Source: Limivivens faecihominis
Lineage (GTDB): Bacteria; Bacillota; Clostridia; Lachnospirales; Lachnospiraceae
Direction of reading: 5' to 3'
Assembly (NCBI RefSeq): GCF_020686945.1
Contig: NZ_JAJEPR010000046.1
Span: 1 to 21,204 of the forward strand
Length of the DNA stretch: 21,204 bases
Part shown: piece after piece, positions 14,145 to 21,204 of the stretch
Layout: each line of letters opens with the position of its first letter
How positions within the stretch are numbered: position 1 is the stretch's first letter
Translations under genes and position numbers: made by a program
Notes under the pieces: model-generated
Databases searched by the model: none
Told to the model about the DNA's origin: nothing
The model's input: only the letters and a program-made list of their open reading frames with translations

Positions 14145-15848
14145 TTGGAAAAATATAAAATTACCATGGGTGATTTTTTAAAGAATGCCGGTATTGTAGG
14201 ACTGAAATATTTACTGGATACAGCAAAAGCACAAGAGGATAAAGATTTTGGAATTTCCGAAAATGGACAGGAACTCTGGCTTTCCGCTGAGTTTGCGGAA
14301 AATGCGGATTGGACAGATTTATATTTTCGAGCGTTTGTTCAATATTTCGGGCCTTATACGGCTTATCAGGGCGTCTTGGACAAAATAGACTTTTGTTTGG
14401 AAAAAATAAAAAATGACAAATGGAAGTCAGAAAAACAAGAAAAAGAGGATTTGAAATTTATTAATGATAAACTGCTTTCTAGCAGCTATCAAGCAGGCTA
14501 TGATAACATTAAAAATAAAATTGAACATCCGGAAATTTATGTGAAGTTAAAAACTGAAAAGTTAAATGATAAATTTCCAAAAGAAATGTTGGAAGAACGC
14601 CTGCTAGAGTTGAAAACATTCATTGAGCAGCCGGTGTGCCGAGAAACTTTTATAATGAAAAGTATTGTTTACACGCACATCAACCGTTTTTGGAGTGGAA
14701 AATGCTTTTTGCTGAGAGCTAATGCTAAAAAAGACATGCGGGAACTGTTTGAAAAAGAATTTTCAGAACCCATGAGAAACTATTGGAGAACTGACCATAA
14801 AAAGGCAAAAGATCTGTGTGTTGACTGTAGTTCGCCAATGGGGGCGAAGGAAAAAGTTTCTATTGCTTTTATGAATGAGATGGCAGACGATCTTACCAGA
14901 AAAAGATCAGCTTTTTGGAATTGTAAAGTGGATGCCTTTATTTGTCCAGTGTGTGCTTTTCTGTATGCATTGAGTCCATTGGGATTTCAATTGTATGTAA
15001 ATAAATTTGTATTTGTAAACACAAATCAGGATATTTTACAGTTGTTAGCATCTAATTCCAAAACAGGATACATAAGCGAGAAGATAGAAAAAAAGGATGA
15101 TCAAAAAAAATCTGCATGGTTTGCGGGAATTCTGAATGCTGTGATTAATGAGAATGTGAAAGAATTTGCAAATACACAAGTAATTCTCCGAGGAGTGCGC
15201 CAGGAAGATCATTATTATCTTTGCAATATTCCGGCTAAAGCTTTAAAAATAATAGCGGAGAAAAATACAATAAAGGCATTGGAATTACTGGGGGATTTTC
15301 CGTACACAAAAATAGGAAATGATTTTGTAAATATCCATGAGCAGGTGATTTTAAATTTGTTACAGCTTCGGAATCAGTATGGACTTTTGAGTATCCTTTT
15401 AAAAGAGGATTTGAGAACGGGAAATACCGGATTCAGTGCCAGTCAGGTATATGAGATACAGCATTGTATGAATTTAATGCGAAAGAAAGAAGAAAAGAAA
15501 GGAGAGAAGGTTGTGATGAATTGTGGTGTTATGAAAAAATGCGGAGCAGATCTGAGAAAAGCAATTTTGAAAGTAAAAGGAGCAAATTCCGGAGAATGCT
15601 TGCGAGGAACAGTGTATCAGTTGATCAATGCATTATCAGTTAAAAATACAAATAAATTTATGGATATCGTATTGAGATTATACAATTCGTATGGTCCGTC
15701 AAATAATTTGTTGATTCCGAATGGATTTATCCAAATGTTAGAAGATCAGGATTATTTTATGGATTATGGATATGCATTTGTTATGGGACTGGAAGGCTGT
15801 TATGAAGCTAAAAATAATCAAGAAGATATTGAGGGAGGTAATGAATGA
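14145..15848 (+). CDS. cas8b1/cst1: Cas8 large subunit, Cst1 (CXXC-CXXC) type, subtype I-B
   Basis: The protein has 567 residues. It begins at TTG 14145, with AAGGGAGGG 9 bp upstream; the first in-frame ATG (14166) would drop the KYKIT strand that precedes the conserved GDFLKNAGIVG. The zinc-ribbon-like pairs that name the family are visible: CVDC at 225-228 and CPVC at 267-270. Cas8 is the large Cascade subunit, which recognises the PAM and places target DNA for Cas3. A methionine cluster with good internal context (M499 region) might give an internal Cas11-like small subunit, as described for I-B systems, but I cannot show this from the sequence alone. It overlaps cas7 by 4 bp. Confidence 0.9.
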   Translation: MEKYKITMGDFLKNAGIVGLKYLLDTAKAQEDKDFGISENGQELWLSAEFAENADWTDLYFRAFVQYFGPYTAYQGVLDKIDFCLEKIKNDKWKSEKQEKEDLKFINDKLLSSSYQAGYDNIKNKIEHPEIYVKLKTEKLNDKFPKEMLEERLLELKTFIEQPVCRETFIMKSIVYTHINRFWSGKCFLLRANAKKDMRELFEKEFSEPMRNYWRTDHKKAKDLCVDCSSPMGAKEKVSIAFMNEMADDLTRKRSAFWNCKVDAFICPVCAFLYALSPLGFQLYVNKFVFVNTNQDILQLLASNSKTGYISEKIEKKDDQKKSAWFAGILNAVINENVKEFANTQVILRGVRQEDHYYLCNIPAKALKIIAEKNTIKALELLGDFPYTKIGNDFVNIHEQVILNLLQLRNQYGLLSILLKEDLRTGNTGFSASQVYEIQHCMNLMRKKEEKKGEKVVMNCGVMKKCGADLRKAILKVKGANSGECLRGTVYQLINALSVKNTNKFMDIVLRLYNSYGPSNNLLIPNGFIQMLEDQDYFMDYGYAFVMGLEGCYEAKNNQEDIEGGNE

Positions 15849-16726
15849 TGAAAAATGAAGGATTGACATTTACGATTGTTTTTTTGGCTGAAAGTGCAAA
15901 CTATGGTGAGGGTGTAGGAAACATTACAACGCTGAAAAAAATGACAAGGGGTAATTATGAACAGTATTCCTATATTTCCAGGCAGGCAATGCGATACAAT
16001 ATTGTGCAGCAGTTAAAATGGGATAATACACCGGTAGACGGAAAAAGCGGAGTTGTTCAGTTTGCTCCCTCTGCGACTATAAAAGATTATCCAGAAATCG
16101 ATTTGTTCGGATATATGAAAACGGTTGCTAAAGATGATACACAGGCTGGCGGAGCATCTACAAGAAGCGCCGTAGTACGTTTGAGTAATGCAATTGCTTT
16201 GGAACCATATCAGAGTGATCTGGAATTTCTGACAAATATGGGATTGGCAAGTCGTTGTGGGCAAAATAATGCAATTGCACAAAGTGAGATTCATAGATCT
16301 TATTATGCGTATACGGTAGCAATCGATCTGGATCGGATTGGAATTGATGGTGCACTTGAAATTTCTCAGGAAGAAAAAGCTGGACGTGTAAAAGTTTTTC
16401 TTGATGCAGTGCATTATTTATATCGTGATATCAAAGGTCGGAGAGAAAACTTTAGTCCGCTTTTCATAATTGGAGGCCGGTATAACCGGAAAAATCCATT
16501 TTTTGAAAATAGAGTTCGCGTGGAAAAAAATAAGATTAATGTAAGCACGCTTAGAGAAGTATTGGAAGAAGATAAAGATATTGAAAATAATACTGTTGTT
16601 GGGGTGATGACAAACATTTTTGATAATGATCAGGAAATAAGAGAAGAGTTAAATGCAACAACAGTAGGAAAAGTATTTGATCATTTGAAAGAGGAAGTGG
16701 AAAAATATTATGGAGAAAGCAATTAG
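15845..16726 (+). CDS. cas7/cst2: Cas7 backbone subunit, Cst2/DevR type, subtype I-B
   Basis: The protein has 293 residues. The N-terminal LTFTIVFLAESANYGEGVGNITTLKKMTRGN followed by YSYISRQAMRYNIVQQL is the Cst2/DevR pattern, and a RRM-like fold with GGRYNRKNPFFENRVRV near 209-225 follows. Cas7 polymerises along the crRNA spacer to form the Cascade backbone. The start is the ATGATG on the cas8 stop (ATGA), with GGGAGG 7 bp upstream; either ATG could be used. It overlaps cas5 by 17 bp, so cas8-cas7-cas5 are translationally coupled, which fits fixed complex stoichiometry. Complete and normal in length. Confidence 0.95.
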   Translation: MMKNEGLTFTIVFLAESANYGEGVGNITTLKKMTRGNYEQYSYISRQAMRYNIVQQLKWDNTPVDGKSGVVQFAPSATIKDYPEIDLFGYMKTVAKDDTQAGGASTRSAVVRLSNAIALEPYQSDLEFLTNMGLASRCGQNNAIAQSEIHRSYYAYTVAIDLDRIGIDGALEISQEEKAGRVKVFLDAVHYLYRDIKGRRENFSPLFIIGGRYNRKNPFFENRVRVEKNKINVSTLREVLEEDKDIENNTVVGVMTNIFDNDQEIREELNATTVGKVFDHLKEEVEKYYGESN

Positions 16727-17414
16727 ACTGCAGTGTTTTCAAAACCTGGTAAATTACAGAAAACCGACCAGTTTCATCATTAAAGAAACTTTTCCGCTTC
16801 CCCCTTATTCTACTGTTTTGGGTATGATACATGCAGCATGTGGATTTCAAGAATTTCATCCAATGAAACTGAGCATTCAGGGAACAAATAGTGGGACGAT
16901 TTCTGACTTGTATACACGTTATTCTTTTAATGGGGCAAAATATGAAGAGGGACGCCATCAGATTTGTGTAGAGGATGGAGAAAAATATGGAGTCTTCCGA
17001 GGTATTGCAAATGTTGAATTGATTTGTGAAAACCATATGGTAATACATATCATACCATCTGATGAAGATTTTGAAAAGGTATATTATGGATTGAAAAATC
17101 CTCCGCAATATTTATCGTTGGGGAGATATGAAGATCTGTTGGATATTGAACGTGTGGATGTTGTGGAGATCCATATGCAGGAAGAAGCAGATACAGAAAG
17201 AAACATTTATGTTCCTGTAGAAACGGTGAGTGAGAGAAACTGGGTTCCGACAATCTATAATATCACAAAGGAATTTGAAATTACGAAGCAAGGATTAAGA
17301 AGATGGAAAAAAGAAGGGGGAATTATTAAAGCCTATTATATGCCGGTAGGAGAAACATTAGAAAATTGTTATGTAGATGATATGGAAGAAGATGCTGCAA
17401 TCGTGTTTGCGTAA
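16710..17414 (+). CDS. cas5: Cas5 subunit (Cas5t-like), subtype I-B
   Basis: The protein has 234 residues. The N terminus MEKAIRLQCFQNLVNYRKPTSFIIKETFPLPPYSTVLGMIHAACG has the Cas5 pattern: RAMP strand, then PPYST-hxGMhHxxxG. In other systems Cas5 caps the 5' handle of the crRNA and contacts Cas8. The start lies within the cas7 3' end, with GAGGAAGTGG ahead of it. A 55-bp gap with a hairpin separates it from cas3, the only notable spacing in the middle of the operon. Length is in the normal range for the Cas5t group. Confidence 0.93.
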   Translation: MEKAIRLQCFQNLVNYRKPTSFIIKETFPLPPYSTVLGMIHAACGFQEFHPMKLSIQGTNSGTISDLYTRYSFNGAKYEEGRHQICVEDGEKYGVFRGIANVELICENHMVIHIIPSDEDFEKVYYGLKNPPQYLSLGRYEDLLDIERVDVVEIHMQEEADTERNIYVPVETVSERNWVPTIYNITKEFEITKQGLRRWKKEGGIIKAYYMPVGETLENCYVDDMEEDAAIVFA

Positions 17415-17419
17415 AATGG

Positions 17420-17457
17420 CACGGGCGGGTTCTGCATTTGGCAGTAATCTGCCCGTG
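17420..17457 (+). promoter_or_regulatory. Intercistronic hairpin between cas5 and cas3
   Basis: CACGGGC (17420-17426) pairs with GCCCGTG (17451-17457), and an inner stem CTGC (17432-17435) / GCAG (17441-17444) closes the top. It is GC-rich within an AT-rich operon and ends just before the cas3 ribosome binding site (GGAAAGG) and ATG at 17470. With no T-tract it is probably not a terminator; an RNA-processing or translation-tuning element is a reasonable inference. Confidence 0.5.
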
Positions 17458-17469
17458 GAAAGGAAAAAT

Positions 17470-19863
17470 ATGGAATACTATGCAAAATCTAAAAAAAGAA
17501 AGTTATCTGAAGAGGAAAAAGAAATTATAAAAATTAAGCTCCAGTGTTTTCTTTTGAATTATTCGGATTTATTAAGTGAAAAAGAAAAAAGAATTGTAAA
17601 TAATGGTATTGAAAAATTGAATATAGAAGCTGAGGGAGAGAAACAGAAAAGATTAAAAGAACATCAAGATGACATTGTAAAATGTGCAGAGATGTTTTTT
17701 TTACAATATGGGGCTTATTTTACAGAAAAAGAAAAGAATCTGGTGATAGAAGCATGCAGGATTCATGATTTGGGAAAAGCGAACTTATTGTTTCAAATGG
17801 TTGTCCAGCCTAAACTTAAAATGATTTTTAAAGATGATAAAAATGAATCACAGATTCCGCATGGGTTTCTGAGTGCGATAAGTATTTCAGAAGAAGAGTT
17901 TTTGAAATGGTCAGAATTGTTTGAAAAAGAAGATTTTTCGCCATTTATTACAGCGGTATATTATCATCATGATCGCGAGGATAATTATGAAAGCGGAGAA
18001 ATCAGAAAATATTGTAAAAAATATTACCAACCTTATTTAGAAGAGTATTGTGGAAGAGAGCAGACGAAAATCTATTGTAGAAATAAAAATAGATTATTAT
18101 TTAGAAATGTTTCGAACAAATCCAAATTTGAAGTTGCACCGGAAATATGGAATGAATACCTGGTGGTTAAAGGGCTTTTGAACAAATTTGATTATGCAGT
18201 AAGCGCAGAGTATGCAGAAGCAGAGTGTGTTTCAGATTTGCAAGATAAAAAATTGAAGAAAAATATTGAGCAGGTGTTTTCAGGTAAAGAATTAAGACCG
18301 GCGCAAAAATATATGAAAGATCATAAAAATGACAATGTCGTTGTGATTGCACCGACAGGTTCTGGAAAAACAGAAGCAGCTTTGTTGTGGCTGGATGGAG
18401 AAAAAGGATTCTATACCTTGCCATTAAAAGTATCTTCGAATGCTATTTATGACAGAATCAAGAAAAAATATTTTTATGAAGATGTAGCATTATTGCATTC
18501 CGACAGTATGTCAAAATATATGAGTGAGGAAACAGAAGATATACAGGAAAGATATATACGTTCCAGGATGTTAGCGCAGCCATTAACTGTGTGTACGGTA
18601 GATCAATTGTTCAAATTTGTTTATCGGGCATTGGGAACAGAAGTATTCGCTGCAACATTAAAATATTCTAAAATTGTATTGGATGAGATCCAATCATATT
18701 CTCCACAAGTGATAGCAACCATTATTTATGGACTGAAAATGATTCAGGATCTGGGTGGAAAATTTGCTGTTATTACTGCAACCTTTCCACCTGTTCTAAG
18801 CCATTTTATGAGTTTGTACGGATTGAGTGATGGAAAAGAATATCAGTTTGTTGATTTTTCGAAATCATCTATAAATGACGAAGAAAGTTTAAGACACTGG
18901 ATAAAAATTAGAAAGACAGAAATCGATATAGATGAAATTCTTGAGCAGGGTGAAGAGAAAAAAGTTCTAGTTATTTGTAATACGGTTCGCAGAGCACAGG
19001 AAATTTATTATGAACTTTATAAGAGAAATGCAGAGGTTCATACATTGCATTCTCGCTTTGTGAGAAAAGATAGAGCGATTTTAGAAGAAAAAATAAAGGA
19101 ATTCTCAGAATCACCAGAGGATACAGGTATATGGGTTACGACTCAGATTGTAGAAGCAAGCCTGGACATTGATTTTGATATTTTACATACGGAGATGTGC
19201 AGCGTAGATAGTCTTTTACAAAGGCTGGGGCGTTGTAACAGAAAAGGCAGATATATTCCGGAAAAAGCTAATATTATTGTATATGATAACAGAAATGGAG
19301 TCGGAAGCAGGGCAGTATATGAAGAGGAAATCTACAACCGATCTATAAAGTGTCTTAAAAAATATGAAAATATGCTGTTTACAGAAGAAATGAAGACTGC
19401 GTATATCAATGAAGTGTATGATATTGATGCAATCAAAGGTACAAAATATTATATGGAAATAGAAAAGTATTTAAAGCTTTTCAAAGAAATTCGTCCAACA
19501 GAATACAAAAAAATTGCGGTTGATAAGGAGTTCAGAAATATTGAAAGCATAACAGTAATTCCGGATAGTATTTATGACAGTAATCAGGGATTTTTGGAAG
19601 ATGGAATAGAAGTGCTAAAAACTGCCTATATTGGTCCTGAAGTAAAAAATATAATCCGAACAAAGATAACAGATCTGACTTTGGGTATGCCTATATATTC
19701 AGCAAGATTATATGCCGTAGATCGTGGATGCATAGGTCAGAGTGGAACCAAAAGAATATTGCATATCCACCGTATTCCTTCACAATATGAATTTGATGTG
19801 GAAAATTTCAGTGGGAGAGGATTGATTTTGGAGAAAAAAGAGGACGAAGCAATTTTTGTATGA
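17470..19863 (+). CDS. cas3: Cas3 nuclease-helicase (HD + DExH), type I-B
   Basis: The protein has 797 residues from the ATG at 17470, which follows GGAAAGG; a longer frame from 17377 would overlap cas5 and cross the hairpin, so it is rejected. The N-terminal HD nuclease shows His65, His99-Asp100 (CRIHDLGKA), His131, His166/His167 and Asp241. The SF2 helicase shows Walker A APTGSGKT (294-301), DEIQ (405-408, the DExH box), TAT (436-438) and motif VI QRLGRCNRKGR (584-594). Cas3 is recruited by target-bound Cascade and unwinds and degrades the non-target strand. All main nuclease and helicase residues are present, so interference looks possible. cas4 follows 17 bp later. Confidence 0.95.
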   Translation: MEYYAKSKKRKLSEEEKEIIKIKLQCFLLNYSDLLSEKEKRIVNNGIEKLNIEAEGEKQKRLKEHQDDIVKCAEMFFLQYGAYFTEKEKNLVIEACRIHDLGKANLLFQMVVQPKLKMIFKDDKNESQIPHGFLSAISISEEEFLKWSELFEKEDFSPFITAVYYHHDREDNYESGEIRKYCKKYYQPYLEEYCGREQTKIYCRNKNRLLFRNVSNKSKFEVAPEIWNEYLVVKGLLNKFDYAVSAEYAEAECVSDLQDKKLKKNIEQVFSGKELRPAQKYMKDHKNDNVVVIAPTGSGKTEAALLWLDGEKGFYTLPLKVSSNAIYDRIKKKYFYEDVALLHSDSMSKYMSEETEDIQERYIRSRMLAQPLTVCTVDQLFKFVYRALGTEVFAATLKYSKIVLDEIQSYSPQVIATIIYGLKMIQDLGGKFAVITATFPPVLSHFMSLYGLSDGKEYQFVDFSKSSINDEESLRHWIKIRKTEIDIDEILEQGEEKKVLVICNTVRRAQEIYYELYKRNAEVHTLHSRFVRKDRAILEEKIKEFSESPEDTGIWVTTQIVEASLDIDFDILHTEMCSVDSLLQRLGRCNRKGRYIPEKANIIVYDNRNGVGSRAVYEEEIYNRSIKCLKKYENMLFTEEMKTAYINEVYDIDAIKGTKYYMEIEKYLKLFKEIRPTEYKKIAVDKEFRNIESITVIPDSIYDSNQGFLEDGIEVLKTAYIGPEVKNIIRTKITDLTLGMPIYSARLYAVDRGCIGQSGTKRILHIHRIPSQYEFDVENFSGRGLILEKKEDEAIFV

Positions 19864-19880
19864 TCAGGAGAGAAGGGAAA

Positions 19881-20375
19881 ATGGGAGACAAAGTAACAGG
19901 GGTAATGGTTTATTATTACTTTGTATGTAAACGAAAACTATGGTTTTTCTGTCATCAAATCAATATGGAGTCAGAAAATGAGGACGTAATTCTTGGAAAA
20001 ATCCTGGATGATAACAACTATCAAAAAGATGATAAGCATATCAATATTGATGATGTGATAAATATTGATTTTATCCGGGAAGAAAAAGAACTGCATGAAG
20101 TAAAGAAAAGCAGAGTATTGGAAGAGGCAGGAGTCTGGCAGCTAAAATATTATCTCTATTATTTGCAAAAGCGGGGAGTAGTTGATCTAAAAGGGAAGAT
20201 TGATTATCCGTTACTAAAAAAGACAATGAAAATAGAGTTATATGATAAGGATATAAAAGAAATAGAGCGAATCATAGAGGAAATATCTGTGATAAAACGT
20301 GCAGAACTTCCGCCAGCCTTGTTGGAAAGTAAGGTATGCAGAAAATGTGCTTATTTTGATCTTTGCTTTGTGTAA
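19881..20375 (+). CDS. cas4: Cas4 Fe-S exonuclease of the adaptation module
   Basis: The protein has 164 residues from the ATG at 19881, which follows AGGAGAGAAGGG; an ATG at 19860 that overlaps the cas3 stop lacks such a site. The four [4Fe-4S] cysteines are Cys16 (VCKRKLW), Cys153, Cys156 and Cys162 (CRKCAYFDLC). The RecB-like nuclease residues fit His25, Asp63 (NIDFI), Glu73 and Lys75 (HEVKKS), and QLKYYLYYL is the usual QhxxYxxxL motif. Cas4 works with Cas1-Cas2 to pick and trim new spacers next to a PAM. The gene looks intact although its partner cas1, 11 bp downstream, is cut. Confidence 0.94.
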   Translation: MGDKVTGVMVYYYFVCKRKLWFFCHQINMESENEDVILGKILDDNNYQKDDKHINIDDVINIDFIREEKELHEVKKSRVLEEAGVWQLKYYLYYLQKRGVVDLKGKIDYPLLKKTMKIELYDKDIKEIERIIEEISVIKRAELPPALLESKVCRKCAYFDLCFV

Positions 20376-20386
20376 CAGGAGGGGTT

Positions 20387-21130
20387 ATGAAACAAAGTTT
20401 GTATATTTATAATAATGGAGATCTGAAGCGGAAAGATAATACGCTTCAATTTACCACATATGAAGGCGAAAAAAGGGATATTCCTATTGAGAGAATCTCT
20501 GATATTTATGTAATGTCAGAGATGACTTTTAACACAGCCTTTATAAATTATGTATCTCAATATGGAATTCCGATTCATTTTTTTAATTATTATAATTTCT
20601 ATTCTGGCAGCTATTATCCACGGGAAAATTTACTGGCAGGACAGTTGTTGGTAAAACAGGTATCTCATTATACGGATTATAAAAAGAGAATGATATTAGC
20701 GCAAAAATTTATAGAAGCGGCGGCTGATAATATTTATCGAAATATGCGTTATTATAACGGGCGTGGTAAAAATGTGGAAGTATATATGCAACAGGTGGAT
20801 ATGCTACGAAAGACGATTCCAAAGACCTCTACAATAGAAGAACTGATGGGAGTAGAAGGAAATATTCGGAAGCAGTATTATGCGGCTTGGAATGTGATTA
20901 TTAACCAGGAAATCCATTTTGAAAAAAGAGTTATGCATCCGCCGGATAATATGATCAACTCGTTAATATCATTTGTGAACACATTGATCTACACAAAAGT
21001 GTTAAGTGAAATTTATCGAACACAGCTAAATCCAACGATCAGTTATCTTCATGAACCTGGGACGCGGAGATTTTCTCTTAGCTTGGATATTGCAGAAATA
21101 TTTAAACCATTGATTGGAGATCGATTGTGA
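20387..21130 (+). CDS. cas1: Cas1 integrase, 3' end lost to an insertion sequence
   Basis: The open frame gives 247 residues from the ATG after AGGAGGGG, against about 330 for a typical I-B Cas1. The N-terminal beta domain (about 1-80) and most of the helical domain are normal. The active-site residues are still present: Glu157 (GVEGNIR), His222 (YLHEPG) and the acidic pair Asp234/Glu237 (SLDIAEIFKP). The homology stops at IFKPLIGDRL, where family members continue into roughly 80 more residues of helices. The stop codon comes from sequence that looks like an IS end (from about 21126). Cas1 normally dimerises and, with Cas2, integrates spacers; loss of the C-terminal helices should disable it. 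No cas2 is seen before the window ends. Confidence 0.9.
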   Translation: MKQSLYIYNNGDLKRKDNTLQFTTYEGEKRDIPIERISDIYVMSEMTFNTAFINYVSQYGIPIHFFNYYNFYSGSYYPRENLLAGQLLVKQVSHYTDYKKRMILAQKFIEAAADNIYRNMRYYNGRGKNVEVYMQQVDMLRKTIPKTSTIEELMGVEGNIRKQYYAAWNVIINQEIHFEKRVMHPPDNMINSLISFVNTLIYTKVLSEIYRTQLNPTISYLHEPGTRRFSLSLDIAEIFKPLIGDRL

Positions 21131-21204
21131 TTATTCCGGGGCTCTTTGAGCCACCTGTCCGGATTTTGAGAGCCACCATTCCGGAGAATGAGAGCCATAT
21201 ATTC
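21126..21204. mobile_element. Terminus of an IS21-type insertion sequence inside cas1
   Basis: From TGTGATTATTCC the sequence no longer codes for Cas1 and instead carries three modules starting GAGCCA at 21148, 21170 and 21192, exactly 22 bp apart; the first two share GAGCCACC-xx-TCCGGA. Multiple short repeats at a TG-starting tip are typical of IS21-family ends, where IstA binds. Family assignment is by this architecture only; the transposase genes and other end lie outside the window. The element must run past 21204. Confidence 0.65.

Noticed and set aside
14145..21130. Type III or I-C identity for the cas operon
   Set aside because: There is no Cas10 or Csm/Cmr gene, and no Cas8c. The CXXC-CXXC Cas8 with Cst2-type Cas7 and a separate Cas6 points to subtype I-B.
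13026..21204. A CRISPR array
   Set aside because: I looked for regularly spaced 28-37 bp repeats and found only short degenerate fragments upstream of cas6. An array, if present, is beyond the window.

Overview
The window looks like a chromosomal segment of a gut Lachnospiraceae (Blautia-like Firmicute). The evidence is strong AGGAGG-type ribosome binding sites, some TTG starts, a GH36 alpha-galactosidase, a sialidase-like propeller enzyme, a MATE exporter of clostridial type, and a Cst1/Cst2-type (subtype I-B) CRISPR-Cas operon. The genus is an inference from gene style only.

Left part (1-5361, + strand). A palindrome-rich, possibly MITE/REP-like segment (1-211) precedes a cytoplasmic BNR/Asp-box sialidase-like protein. 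A structured 5' leader (1541-1668), which includes a hairpin over the Shine-Dalgarno, then leads into a three-gene operon: a PfkB kinase fused to a Nudix domain, a metallophosphatase with a C-terminal SH3-like region, and a HAD phosphatase/beta-phosphoglucomutase-like protein. A tRNA-Pro(CGG) gene follows with its own consensus promoter and terminator.

Middle part (5363-13025). A CNNM/HlyC-type CBS membrane protein is on the - strand. Diverging from it on the + strand are a GH36 alpha-galactosidase and a TTG-started MATE transporter 19 bp downstream. Next is a secreted pair: a caspase-like cysteine peptidase (His106/Cys157) with an EF-hand-like loop and a Big2-like domain, and 11 bp later a signal-peptide protein whose reading frame carries an in-frame TAG at 12465-12467. 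The frame stays open beyond that stop through an Asp/Glu-rich linker into a SPOR-like repeat, so this is probably one gene split by a nonsense mutation.

Right part (13030-21204). An AT-rich intergenic region with inverted repeats, short CRISPR-repeat-like segments and a TTGACA-17-TATAAC promoter drives cas6-cas8(cst1)-cas7(cst2)-cas5-cas3-cas4-cas1. Base composition drops sharply towards A+T here, compared with the genes to the left. All interference genes and the crRNA-processing Cas6 look intact. Cas1 is cut just after its catalytic region by what looks like the end of an IS21-type insertion sequence (tip near 21126, three 22-bp-spaced terminal modules). Adaptation is therefore probably lost at this locus while interference may remain. 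No CRISPR array and no cas2 lie inside the window.
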